This document shows, piece after piece, positions 11,790-22,306 of a DNA stretch of 64,000 nt. Every line of letters begins with the position of its first letter. Within the stretch, counting starts at the first letter, position 1. The DNA comes from Tetracladium setigerum. Taxonomy: Eukaryota > Ascomycota > Leotiomycetes > Helotiales. The notes below the pieces were generated by a model. The model did no database searches. It was not told where the DNA came from and saw nothing but the letters and a program-made list of their open reading frames with translations. The DNA is taken from the NCBI GenBank assembly GCA_031472005.1, contig PZJY01000012.1:1612001-1676000 (forward strand), written 5' to 3'. Both the position numbers and the translations under genes were made by a program.

Positions 11790-12890
11790 GGGAGAATTTG
11801 GCGCTGGAAGGTGTTGTAGATAGGAGGTAGCGACGATTTGTTTTGAGTAATTAGTGTGTGGTGAATGATCGCTCAAGCTCTTAATTGACAATCAACGTCA
11901 AAGTCAACTCTTAGTTAGCACTGATGTTCCTCTTCAAGTCGTTCGTAATACTCTTTCCTACTTCCATGCATAATGCTTATTATTCACTCACAAAGGCAAA
12001 TCGTTGCTCAACCCCCCAAGTTAATCGGACCATAGTAAACTGGGGCGATAGTAAACTACCACTTAGCCTTCATAAGCGTCCAACGTCCAATACTTGTGCC
12101 AAGACTCTTTCAAAATTAGCGCCAAGAAAATTGCCAAGAAAAATAACAATAAGACTTATTACTTACTAAAATCTTTAGTGTCTTGGCGCCGCCAGGGAAT
12201 TACTTGATAAGCAAGCTTATGAAGGCATTAAGAGTTCTCTTAAAATAGTTCTTAAGAGTTATTTAGCTCTTAGGACCTATAATACTCCTAAGCCTCAAGC
12301 TCCTAAGATCTAGTACAATCCCGTGATCATATTCGTAACACGTTGGATGTCGTAGGACAAGATCCGGACTCTTCGAATTGGGCAAATTAGTGTCCGAGCC
12401 AACATCCATCGCGAGTTTCTTTGGAGTATGCACCACGGGAAGATGGTTGCAAATATTCTTCGGTAGCTGCTAGCATCTTTAACGGTCCAGCAAAGGGCGC
12501 TGTAAAAGGCGCAGGTTCACCCGATATGCACATGTGTCACGTGTGATGGTTCTCGAGGACTTCAGGAAGTAGAAGGCATCCAAACCTCCTTGAAATCCCT
12601 CTTATCTGTGGCTTCTAGATTTTCAGGCAAAGATAATCGTCACCACACCTGTGAGCAAGTTCTCTCATTACAGATCTTGACAAGCAAGCTTAAGTGAAGC
12701 CAAAAAGGCATCAACTCTACCTCCGAAATTCTTCACTTAAAAGGTAGTGTTTAACGAAGACTTGAGTGGATTAAATGAACATAATATCTTGACATTCAGT
12801 AAGTTTTTGGACACCTTAAAATCGAAAACACGTGGACTATTGTATCCGGAGGAATAGAAAGTGTGCTTTTTCAAACCCAATTCTCAATTA
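11790..12890. other. AT-rich intergenic segment with inverted repeats and a possible DNA-transposon relic
   Basis: Between permease and SDR 3' ends, so no promoter is needed. It holds the candidate relic at about 12030-12312 and a second short inverted repeat (CTTAAGTGAAG near 12688 and CTTCACTTAA near 12732). No intact gene is seen. Confidence 0.5.
12030..12312 (+). mobile_element. Possible degenerate pogo/Fot1-like element fragment
   Basis: The sequence begins with two near-direct copies of ATAGTAAACT (about 12033 and 12048), reminiscent of pogo/Fot1 terminal repeats. Arms GCCTTCATAAGC (12066-12077) and GCTTATGAAGGC (12215-12226) form a perfect 12-base inverted repeat, with GTGCCAAGAC and GTCTTGGCGC further inside. 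From about 12195 one frame reads like the helix-turn-helix start of a pogo transposase (KSYLALRTYNTPKPQ, compare the usual 'KSxRxAAxxYNxPxST') and hits a stop at 12312. No catalytic DDE domain follows. It could instead be an unrelated hairpin-forming sequence. Confidence 0.35.
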
Positions 12891-13814
12891 TCAGAGGAGA
12901 AACCCTGCATCCATGATAACATTCTGCCCAGTCATACTTTTCGAGGTAGCCATCGTATACACCATTTCAGCCACATCCTGATGAAGAGATTAAAGTCAGC
13001 ATATATATCTTTTCCCTCCCGATGACGATTTTACCTCTAAGTCAACAAATCGCTTAAGTTTCGTTTTTTGTCGATGTGTCTCCTTTTGTTCATCAGAAAA
13101 GCGTTCTGACCAGTTCTATTCACAATCAATTCTTCAAATCTAATTGACTGACAATACAGTGTTGACAAACCGTGAGGAGTAACCCTGGCGAGATACTGTT
13201 GACTCTGATCTTTGGTGCCATCATACATGCCAATCCTTTCATCAAGTGAATCTGTGCAGCTTTCGTGACTGTATATGCCTGCATTATGTTATCAACTGAA
13301 TCATAAATTGGTAGAGCAAAAATACCAAAGAACTCCCCTGCTGGCTTACGCCTGCAAGAGACGCGGTGGTAATGAACGCCCCGTCGGCACTCTCGAGTTG
13401 TTCCTTCGCCGCGTTCATAAGCCAAAGATGTGATTTTACATTAATGTTAAAAGCTAGATTCCAATCCTCTTCATCAACATTATCATCAAGGGAGCTCATA
13501 TCCCGAAACTTGGTCCATCCACCGTTTGAAAATATCACATCAAGGCGACCCATTGCTGCTGTGGCTTCTTGAACCAGCTGGTTGATCTCAATTCGACTTG
13601 AGAGGTCTGCTTTGATCGCGATATATTTGTTCTTGCCATTTCCCTCTGTTTGGTGTCCTAGAACTTTCAATTCTTCAAGAAGTTGATTTGCACGATTGGT
13701 GTTCGAGCTGTAGTTGAGAACAACGCGAAAACCTTGTTTTGCAAATCGCCGTGCAGCTGAAGCACCCAGCCCCGCTGTTCCAGCAGTAATGAGGACGACG
13801 GGCGATGAATCCAT
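12891..13814 (-). CDS. Short-chain dehydrogenase/reductase (SDR)
   Basis: Four exons on the minus strand: 13350-13814, 13171-13278, 13035-13115 and 12891-12977, giving 246 residues, the usual classical SDR length. The start is the ATG at 13814 (MDSSPVVLITAG); an in-frame extension upstream begins only with GTG. The NAD(P)-binding loop reads TAGTAGLG, so the first glycine of TGxxxGxG is alanine. The structural NNAG motif is replaced by SNGG. The catalytic serine (TTASLAG) and YxxxK (YTVTK) are present, as are INVKSH and the SPG turn. These loop changes may alter cofactor preference. It is divergent from the second SDR across a 660-base promoter with a CGG-N5-CCG site. Confidence 0.9.
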
Positions 13815-14474
13815 GCTAAGATATGTATCGCTTGAAGAAAAATGTGCCGGTGAATTGAGCTGATCTCTCACCCTAGTTGATAGTTTCGGTTTTGCAGGGT
13901 CTTGATTTGGCGAGTATTCGACAATGGTAACAAAATAACCAAAGATCCGTTAAACACGAATAATATGATTAATCAGTCAAATGTAAGACTATACTCCCAT
14001 CATTAATACGCTCTGAGTGGTGATTCTTTCTCTACCAATAAAGTCAAAGGAAGCCAATCAAGTTCGATAATTTGATAAGATGGGGTGGGAGTCGGACATG
14101 CCGAAACACTCTTTTTGAGCTGGATCTCTGCCATGCAACTCTTGCTCTGCCAACATTAATTTTACAGAGACATGAAGATCCTAAGTTGTTAGTCGTCAGC
14201 GAGTCATTCAGAACATTTGTTTTTTTCTAAATCAATCCGAAAGGTCTCGTCTTGAGAAACTTGTTATCTGTTCGCCCTTAAAATCGGGTGGGAAATAAAG
14301 AGTGGGGGAGGAGCAATCGGAACCTCCGATTTCTATTGAGCGCGAGGAATTCACCACATCAATCCTGCAAAAGAGATATTGAAAACTAAAAATTACTCGA
14401 GCTTTGATTCTCCCGTGTGTGTTGAATAATATTGTTTCCAAATTTATCGTCCTCAAAGCAAGAATATTCTAGGG
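13815..14474. promoter_or_regulatory. Divergent promoter between the two SDR genes
   Basis: 660 bases, AT-rich, no gene. The motif CGGACATGCCG lies at 14093-14103, about midway between the two start codons. Confidence 0.55.
14093..14103. promoter_or_regulatory. CGG-N5-CCG motif (CGGACATGCCG)
   Basis: Inverted CGG triplets with the same 5-base spacing, and the same CGGAC left half, as the sites at 7644 and 25430. Confidence 0.5.
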
Positions 14475-15583
14475 ATGTCTTCTCTTGACATAGTAGAGCT
14501 GTTCGGCATTCGAGGCTATGTTGCCGTTGTAACGGGAGGGAGTAGCGGTTTAGGATTCATGATATGTAAGGTAAGTGAAATTATATACAAGGGAAAGAAA
14601 AAGTGCCTAATAATTTGGGAACAGGGTCTCGTGACAAATGGGGCAAAGGTGTATGTGGTCGCTCTGCCTACGGACTCGATCGAAGAAAGTGTCACAGAAC
14701 TAAACGAGATTGGAAAAGGAACCGGGGGCAGCGCTCATGGGTAAGTTGGTGGATCATCAAGACGTTCAATTCTTGGGTTAACAACAGAAAGCATACCATG
14801 TGATCTCTCTTCCAAGGAAGCAATCGTGGACCTAGCAATTTATATTAGCGAACGAGAGAAACATGTCGATGTGCTTGTTTCCAACGCTGGTATTAGACGA
14901 GACCCCCCGATCACTTGCAACGTCTTAGCTGCGCCTCTAGAGGAACTGCAAGCCTCAATGTGGTCTTCCCTTCATTCAGATTGGCAGAACACATTTGCTG
15001 TTAATGTGACTGCGCACTATTTCATGGCTGTTGCATTCTTGCCTCTTCTAGAAGCTGCCTCTAAACTCGAAGTGACTGAGGGAATTACAGGCAAGAGTCA
15101 AGGCCGTGGTGTCATCATTTTGACAAGCTCTTGCGCAAGTATGCACAATGTCACAAACATTGATCTTACGAGCTATGCAACAAGCAAAGCAGCGATTGAT
15201 CATTTAGTTCGGTTACTTGCTGCAAAATTTAGCCGTTTTTATGTACGAGTTGTAGGGATAAACCCGGGATGTAGGTCACATATCTTGAAGCTATCCAACA
15301 TGCCAAAACTAGCGACTAAACAAATACAGTTGTACCTAGCAGAATGAATCCAGTTGGTGAAGAAGGGAATGTTTTTGCAAACCTTTTCGACAAGGTTCCA
15401 GCCAAACGACCAGGAAACGATGGCGATATTGCCGGCGCAGTCATTTATTTAGCAAGCAGAGCGGGAGTAAGTGTTTTCGGCAAGTTGAGAATCAAGACTA
15501 ATGTGAACTTGCAGTCTTACGTGGATGGAATTTCTCTTTGCATTGATGGTGGTCGAATTCTTTTGGCAAATGGTCAAGAGTAG
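14475..15583 (+). CDS. Short-chain dehydrogenase/reductase (SDR)
   Basis: Five exons: 14475-14570, 14625-14740, 14792-15270, 15330-15466 and 15515-15583, giving 298 residues. Classical SDR motifs are intact: TGGSSGLG for NAD(P) binding, LVSNAGI, the catalytic serine in LTSSCAS, YATSKAA (YxxxK), and the substrate-side turn GINPG. The second intron ends in AAAG rather than the nearby CAG; using the CAG would give an immediate stop. The fourth intron is 48 bases, in frame and open, so it is easily overlooked. The protein differs clearly from the divergent SDR next door, so this is not a recent duplicate. It is probably an oxidoreductase for a hydroxyl or keto intermediate of the cluster. Confidence 0.92.
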
Positions 15584-15940
15584 GTAGTATAGAGTATAGG
15601 AAAACATTGAACATCCTTCATGAACCATAGTCTAGATTGTCAATTCTCAAGGTGCCACAAATTTGCAATTTTCTTCCGACATCTTCACACCGACCCCTGC
15701 AGTTCAGTCATCACATAAAATTATAGATTTTTAGTTAATTAGTGAACACTAGATGTGACACAGTCACGTGTGGTGTTCAGACGGTGGGTGTGGATGCTTA
15801 TCGGCAGTCCCGATAACGGGGCCGGAAGACCTTGATAAGTGAAGAATCAGTGATGGAACTTGTCACATAAATTGATTATAAACAGAGCAAATCAATAATA
15901 TTGTTGCCCGTGGAAAATCCTGGTCGCAACATCATAGAAA
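15584..15940. promoter_or_regulatory. Amidase promoter
   Basis: 357 bases without a gene. It contains the 19-base palindromic site at 15798-15816 and a further TGATAAG GATA-type sequence near 15834. Confidence 0.55.
15798..15816. promoter_or_regulatory. Palindrome TTATCGG-N5-CCGATAA, CGG-N5-CCG site fused to GATA sites
   Basis: Perfect 7-base arms around CAGTC. The inner part is CGG-N5-CCG (15802-15812), as in other promoters of the cluster. The outer parts are two inverted GATAA sequences, so a Zn2Cys6 factor and a nitrogen GATA factor could compete or cooperate here. It is 125 bases upstream of the amidase start. Confidence 0.55.
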
Positions 15941-17700
15941 ATGTCGGTCTTTTCAGTGGCAGGCGGTTCTACGTGAGTATACCGCGATCTCCACTCTTGA
16001 TTCCATCCAACTTACGTGGTGACTAGATCTAAACTCAATGTGAACGATGTCAAAGAGTTTGCGAATAAATTGAACATTGATATTTCAAATCCTCGGGATT
16101 CGGAGGATTATCTTTTTCTCCTGAGATCTTTAGAAGGGGTGATGCGATATGTCCAAGAAGAGCCCGACTATCTACACCCAGCTCTGGCACCCCATCCTGT
16201 CACAGAACCTCGAAAGTATTGGAAACTAAACGAAACCGAGAACCCACTCAACGCATGGAGCCATCGATGTGATCTCAAATCAGCGAGTCCGACAAGCGAT
16301 GTTTTGAAGGACCGAACAGTCGCTGTGAAAGACAACATTTGTGTTGGTGGATTGCCGACAACACTTGGCACGTTCCCTGAAATCTTATCAAAAGATGGAA
16401 ATCTCCCAGTATCACCCATTGATGCCACTGTGGTCTCTCGTATTCTAGCAGCCGGTGCTATCATCAAAGGCTCATCTACTTGCGAGAATTACTGCGCCTC
16501 CCACTATCATTTACGTCGGTGACAGGACCGGTACACAATCCTCGGCTTCATGGGTACACGGCCGGTGGAAGTAGCAGTGGTTCTTGTGCTCTTGTAGCTG
16601 CAAATATACTTCAGACGAAGACTAGTAGAGACTTTGGTTGTACCACGGAACTCGCCATTGGAGGTGATCAGGCTGGGTCAATTCGAATTCCTGCGTCGTA
16701 CAATGGTATCTATGGGTTGAAGCCGACGTTCGGTCTCGTTCCTTACACTGGAGCGGTCTCCATGGTTCCAATGATAGACCATCTTGGACCTATTGCATCA
16801 AATCTGGAAGATGTTGCTGCTCTATTGCAAGTAATGGCGGGATATGATGGCCTGGACTCAAGAATGACTCCGGAATCACCTCTAATTGGCCAAGTAAAGA
16901 ACTACCCGGCGCTTCTTGCAGACTTCAAAAACCAACCCGTTGACAAAAACGAAGAAAGTCCGGGAAAAATGAAGATTGGTATTTTGAAAGAGTCCTTCAA
17001 TATTCCTGGAGTGTCGCCTGTGGTACGCGATACCGTTCTTGAAGCCGCAAGATCCTTCTTCACTGCTGGAGGTGCTGAAGTCGTGGACATTTCCATCCCA
17101 ATGCATGCTCAAGCTCCTCTCGTCTGGACTGCTGCTTCACGGCCCTCAATGTCTGAGACTGCGTGCGAAGGAAAAACTTCTGGCCATCTCTCATATTTAC
17201 CTCCACACGTCCAAGCTCAATGGCCTCCGGATCAACGCATGTACGAGTTAATTACATCCACTAATCCCGGAGTAATCAACATAATGCTCAGCAATCAATA
17301 TTCTCGAAAAACCTTTGGGGCGTCTCTTGAGGCAAAAGCCCACCGCAAAGTGTTTGAGTTGAGGGCGGCGTACGATCTTGCTCTTAAAGAAGTGGACGTG
17401 TTGATTACACCTTGCGCGCCTACAATTGCGATGCCCCACCCACCCATGAAAGACTCTACAGTGATTGAAAAACTTGAGGTTGCTTTTGGGTTGACGAGTA
17501 ATACTTGTCCGTTCAATGTAACGGGGCATCCCGCCATGAGCACTCCTTGTGGATTCGCATCAGTGCCTGAGCACCCGGATGTTAATTTACCTATTGGTAT
17601 GCAAATCATTGGTAAACGGTGGAGTGATGAGACAGTGTTACAAGCAGCGGCATTGTTTGAAGCAGGCAGAAACCAGGCAAGCAAGAGTTCGAAGGAATAG
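15941..17700 (+). CDS. Amidase (amidase signature family), with a one-base frameshift
   Basis: Exon 1 is 15941-15972 and exon 2 is 16027-17700, about 568 residues once the frame is corrected. The Ser-cisSer-Lys machinery is visible: lysine in VAVKDNIC, the glycine/serine-rich AGGSSSGSC, and the nucleophile region GGDQAGSIRIPAS. It would hydrolyse a carboxamide to acid plus ammonia in the cytosol. In the CCC run at 16500-16502 the frame breaks. Before it the protein reads CENYCAS, after it PLSFTSVTGPV, the normal family continuation, but one base out of register. One extra C would restore it. About 14 residues between ALVAAN and ELAIGGDQ look like a local insertion. The gene is otherwise intact, so I favour sequencing error or a very recent mutation. 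Confidence 0.88.
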
Positions 17701-17794
17701 GACCGCAGACAAGATATGAATTGAATCTAGAAAATATCCCTGGTATGATTTGCATTCATTTTAAATTCTTAGGCAAACTTTACCAAACCTTAAT

Positions 17795-18796
17795 CTATAT
17801 CTTCGCTTTCAAGAACTCCGAAATTTCCTTGTCAATCCAATCATAATCTTCTGGATTACTTCCAGCGCCAGCCAAGTGTCCCCAAATGGACGGTATGATC
17901 TTCAAAGTCCCATTCTTCAGACTCCTAACCTCTCTCTCACTAGCTTCCCAGCGGAAATACTGGTCAGTTTGACATGGCATCAGCAACACCTGAGCTTTAA
18001 TTTCCGACAACGACTTTTCCAGGGTGAGACCTCCATCAGAGGAACACACTATGATGTTTCCATTCTGCCACATACGTAACATCGCGAGTAAATCATCGGG
18101 ATCCCAAGTGCTATAATTTATACTGGTAACAGCTCTATCCCAGTCATAAAGATTCTTGAATCCCAACTCCTTGAACCTTTCCTGTTCGAACCACTCTGCG
18201 CTCGTCAACCACGCCGAATACGCTTTCCCAAAAGCGTTTAAACCTCGCCCGACTTTCATATCCTTTGGACGACAATTGAGTGGAGAATAGTCAATGGAGT
18301 TCTCCAGTGCAGCTTTCGGACCCTCGAGAAACTGGTAGTTGTGTAGACTAGTCCTCGCCGATGAACACACGATAACCGCATTCCGCACAAAATCGGGATA
18401 CATTACGGTCCAATGGTATGTACACTGGCCACCCATTGAGTACCCCACCATAACATCAATGGCGTTGATGTCTAGGTTCGTGAGTAATGCATACTGAGCA
18501 CGCACACAATCTCGATAGCCTAGAGATGCAGGGAAATCTGCCGTGTTGGAAGGACTTGACGATTCGCCATTTCCGAAGAGCGCTACCACGATGACTTTGT
18601 AGTCTCGAAATGCTCCTTTGGCGAAGTTGGGTGTGGATTGTACACGTCCTCTGAAGCAGGTTGGAATTACTGCTACTTTATTGGCTTCTGGGTTCGAGAT
18701 TTGGTATGCCAAACGAACAAGTGGAAGTCGTGTTCCGTTTTGAAAGTCGAAATCGTTAATTTCAAAAAATTCGACTCCGCCATCTGACTTAGACAT
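17795..18796 (-). CDS. Alpha/beta hydrolase, homoserine O-acetyltransferase-like
   Basis: A single uninterrupted frame of 333 residues. The nucleophile elbow is GYSMGG near residue 118, preceded by LGYRDCVRAQYALL, which resembles the MetX-type segment before the catalytic serine. The acid is likely the aspartate in MPCQTDQYF and the base the histidine in SIWGHLAGAG near the C-terminus, the usual order for this superfamily. Fungal MetX-like proteins outside methionine synthesis often act as hydrolases or acyltransferases in catabolic or secondary-metabolite clusters. The methionine-pathway role is unlikely given this setting. It converges tail-to-tail with the amidase (94 bases apart) and is divergent from the Zn2Cys6 regulator. 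Confidence 0.88.
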   Translation of the reverse strand: MSKSDGGVEFFEINDFDFQNGTRLPLVRLAYQISNPEANKVAVIPTCFRGRVQSTPNFAKGAFRDYKVIVVALFGNGESSSPSNTADFPASLGYRDCVRAQYALLTNLDINAIDVMVGYSMGGQCTYHWTVMYPDFVRNAVIVCSSARTSLHNYQFLEGPKAALENSIDYSPLNCRPKDMKVGRGLNAFGKAYSAWLTSAEWFEQERFKELGFKNLYDWDRAVTSINYSTWDPDDLLAMLRMWQNGNIIVCSSDGGLTLEKSLSEIKAQVLLMPCQTDQYFRWEASEREVRSLKNGTLKIIPSIWGHLAGAGSNPEDYDWIDKEISEFLKAKI

Positions 18797-19603
18797 TTTG
18801 AAGCTTGTAAAGTCGAAGAATTGAGAGAAGTTGGGAGAATAAAATGTTTTTTCTCCTTGTCACGGAGTGTGTTCGAACACCAGAAGGCAAATAGTCATTG
18901 GTTGAACTTGCTCTCCGATAAGGTCGGTAGAGTGGACTGGTGCAGTCCATTGGATGCTGTGGAAGTTGTTGTGGTTGGTACCGTCGGAATGTCCGCCTGG
19001 GAGAGTTTACAGAGTGGATTAGAGGACGTGGATCTGGGCATTCCAGTAGTGATTACGGTAGATGATTGCCAGCTTTATCACATCTCCATCCTTCCGAACC
19101 TTTGTTTTTGACATTTTGTTTTAATTAGTCCTTCTACTCCATTGATCAAGTTATTGTTCCCAAGTTGACAGCATATCTTCCAGACCTTGAAGTGGGCAAT
19201 GCCTCAGAGGACCAGTCCAGTCAGTCCCTGAATTTACAGCCCTCCTGAGCTTTGAGGATGTGATTGGTTAAATCGCTCGCTAGAGGACCGGAGAGCACGT
19301 GACGTCAATGTTTCCCGTTTCTTCACATGGCCAACGTCTGTCTGTCCAGGTCTACCCAGTAAAACTGTAGAGTGGGATATACCCTTCCTCACTACAAGTC
19401 TAAGATCCTTCTTCGACGACACACTGGCGAAGCGCGATGAGATATGTACATAAGCAACGTACACGGTAGCACCAAAACCTCGTCGAAATTGAAGCCAACA
19501 AATTCATTACCATTTGTAACCTTAGTGGGGTCAAGCGGAAGCTGGTCATCTTCAAGAACATTGCCTGTCTATTCAAAACCCCACTCTGTGTGCACCTTTC
19601 AGC
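18797..19603. promoter_or_regulatory. Divergent promoter between alpha/beta hydrolase and Zn2Cys6 factor
   Basis: 807 bases with only short, unsupported frames. It contains CGGAATGTCCG at 18985-18995, which would allow autoregulation of the transcription factor. Confidence 0.5.
18985..18995. promoter_or_regulatory. CGG-N5-CCG motif (CGGAATGTCCG)
   Basis: Inverted CGG triplets, 5-base spacer, right half GTCCG identical to the sites at 7644 and 25430. It is 189 bases upstream of the hydrolase start. Confidence 0.5.
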
Positions 19604-21947
19604 ATGGCTTCGAGTTCAAGGGCTCAGGCCAGAACATCATGCGATCGCTGTCATCGTCGGAAGAAAAAGTGTGATCGAACCTTGCCGCAGTGTGAAGCCT
19701 GTCAATCTGCAAGGTTCACGTGCAGCTTCCTCGATCATAGCAACCGTCAAGTAGCAAATTATCCAATTGCGTAAGTGGTAGAGTCTCAGTACCAATTTCT
19801 GTCTTCATTATATCCGTAGCTTTGCATAGCCTTCTTCCTTTGCTTCAACAGGTTAAAAGTCTTTGCCTCTCTCTCCTACACGACTAATACAAAGCCGTAG
19901 GTTCGTGCGAGGTTTAGAAGACAAGATTGAAGAACTAGAAAAGAAACTCGCTTTCGCATCAACTGTAATTCAAGAGCTCGAAGGAAAGCTTGCGGACTTA
20001 TCAGAATCCTCACAGCATGTCGCGACAGCAGATACGCCACATATAGCGACCAGCAGTCATGAAACGATTATATCTGATCAAGTACCGATGGATACTTCAG
20101 AATTCACCGAAATACCCATGGATGGTCATCTAGTAGAGTCATGGGCATTTCCTGGCCCGTCACTCTCTTTCGTCGATGAGCTCAAGCAGCTCTTGTTAGA
20201 AGCAACAGCAGAAAGACACCTTGGCTCGTCATCGGGCCTTTCTTTCGCAAAGCTAACTCAGTCAGTTCTTCGACGTTTGTCACCCGATAAGGCGGACTTT
20301 GTGTTTGACATCAATCCGGAAGGAGACTTCCAGCTACCACTTGATTCTGGGAATAGCCCAGATAATCTGAATAGTTCCAGTTTGCTTCGCTCGAGAGGTC
20401 CCATCTCATGTTTTCCCACTTTATTTGGACCATTTCCAATGTCGATTTTTTCGGAACCTGAGGAAGTTCTCAGCCAATTGAGCTTACCAAACGAAACAGA
20501 TATGAATCGTCTCATTGAGTTCTATTTTGCACATTCTCATACTCTATACCCCTTCATCAATCGCAGCGAGCTCATACCCGTGGTAAAACGAATTTGCGCA
20601 GATCCGCAAGATCCTTTAGCTCAATCACCGCTCTGGCTTTTTCGAATTTGGATGGTCTTGGCAGTTGGATCAACAGCGTATGCTTCTGTCACTTTACACG
20701 AAGAGTCTGAGTCCATGCTCTACTTTAACAAAGCCATGGTATATTTTGAAAGGGCACTTGAATTCGGAGATATGGTGCGTTTGAATTTAGATTCGAACGA
20801 TAAAGACTAAGAGTGCTGATAAAATGCAATAGGCGGCACTGGAGATTATAATGCTGCAGGTTTCGTACTCCTTTTTCAATCAATCAGGACCGAGTATGTA
20901 TTTCTTATCTCCCCTTAGTGATTGGAACTTTTCACATTAATCCGAAGTGTAGACACTTGGATCCTTGTGGGCTAGCAGCCCGTATGGCAACTGGAATCGG
21001 TTTGCATACTGCGTCTAGCTATGAAAATATCCCACCCGACGTGGCTGAAAGACGTAAGAGACTCTTCTTCTCGGTATATATGATGGATCGGTAAGCTATA
21101 TTGATGGATCACTGTGGAAGTCAACAGATGGTTCTGACGATGATTTTCTAGTGTCGTATCAATGGCACTTGGCCGTCCTTTCGCGCTCCATGACGATGAC
21201 ATAGACATTTCGGTAAGATTTGAAAGTCTCATAAAATTGTATCAAAGGCTAACTTTCGGAACCTTCAAGCCTTTTGTAGATATCGATGACGAAAATATCG
21301 ACAACGGCACTCTCCTCCCTCAAAATCCACTCCAACCTTCTCTCATTGCCATCCCACTCCACATTCTTGCACTACGAAAACTTGCAAGTAAAATCGTCAA
21401 AAGAGTTCATTCAAAGGGTCAAGATATTCACAAAAGTCTAGAGGAGCGCTTGGAAATCATTCAATCCCTACACAAAGAATTGATTGATTGGAGACGCAAC
21501 ATGCCGTTTCCCCTCCAAGACATCCACCCACAGGTGCCACAGATGAGCAGTAGCTGGTTTGATCTCAATTATTATGTGCATCTTGCAATTCTATACCGGC
21601 CATCTCCCCTTCTCCCTACTCTAGATCAGTCACGCGTCAAGATTCTTGCAACAGCCTCCGCAATGTCGATTCGCGAAGCAGTCAATTTGCATCGACAAAA
21701 GAGGTTCGCATATAATTGGCTGAATCTTCTCTCGGTTTATACGTCGACATTGTCACTGATATATTCAGTTACCACTCAACCGGATAACCTTTTTGATGTG
21801 TTGAAGGAGACGAAAGCAGTTGATGACCTGAAATTGGCAATCATTTTATTTGACACATTGAGCGTGAAGTTCACTGCTGCGAAGAAGATCAGAAGAATGG
21901 TTGATGAGATCGTTATGAGATATCAGAACTTGCAGTCAACGGAATGA
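19604..21947 (+). CDS. Zn2Cys6 fungal transcription factor, with a one-base frameshift
   Basis: Six exons: 19604-19770, 19901-20774, 20833-20893, 20953-21090, 21152-21212 and 21270-21947, about 659 residues. Residues 13-40 form the binuclear zinc cluster, starting CDRCHRRKKKC and ending CEACQSARFTC, at the extreme N-terminus. A coiled-coil dimerisation stretch follows (LEDKIEELEKKL). The middle region is a typical fungal-specific regulatory domain (SMALGRPFALHDDDIDI). At about 20969-20972 the reading passes from NTWILVG to LAARMATGIG, which is continuous in homologues but here is one base short, giving a TAG. An alternative donor 4 bases later avoids the stop but loses the conserved W-x-L-x-G-L-A block. 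It is probably the pathway-specific regulator of the surrounding cluster. Confidence 0.88.
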
Positions 21948-22306
21948 GAATATGGAGCAAGCCAGCCTGCTTCAGCCAAAGATACGAATTCTGTTGTGAG
22001 GTTAGGTCAACCACATCTCAACCTTACCAACCTATCTGAGACAGCCCAAAGACGAAGATGAACTAACCTCACATACACAACAAGCGATTTTCATGCATGA
22101 GAGTACCAAATCTTGAGTGGACTTTCGAGCGGGTGGCAGTCGTCGGAAAGTGGGGTGGCTCGGACTAGTGTCGGCAACGACCACCTCTCCCGACACTATC
22201 CACATAGAAGTCCCAAGTATATATTCCCAAAAAAGGAGAATACACACTACAGAACACCTTAATCTCTGAAAATCAACATTTGACGTTATACTATTCAAAT
22301 CACAAG
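21948..22306. promoter_or_regulatory. RidA promoter with a 9-base inverted repeat
   Basis: 359 bases without a gene. Arms TAGTGTCGG (22166-22174) and CCGACACTA (22190-22198) are separated by 15 bases, placing inverted CGG triplets at a wider spacing than elsewhere in the cluster. The repeat lies about 110 bases upstream of the start codon. Confidence 0.55.

Noticed and set aside
13815..13871. Longer N-terminus for the first SDR
   Set aside because: The extension begins at GTG, while the ATG at 13814 gives the normal SDR start just before the cofactor loop.
16500..16502. Programmed ribosomal frameshift or true pseudogene in the amidase
   Set aside because: There is no slippery heptamer or stem. 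The rest of the gene is intact, and two other genes in the window show the same single-C loss, so sequence error is the simpler reading.
20894..20952. Alternative donor (GTATTT) that would avoid the frame break in the Zn2Cys6 factor
   Set aside because: It keeps the frame open but replaces the conserved NTWILVGLA block with unrelated residues, so the one-base loss is preferred.
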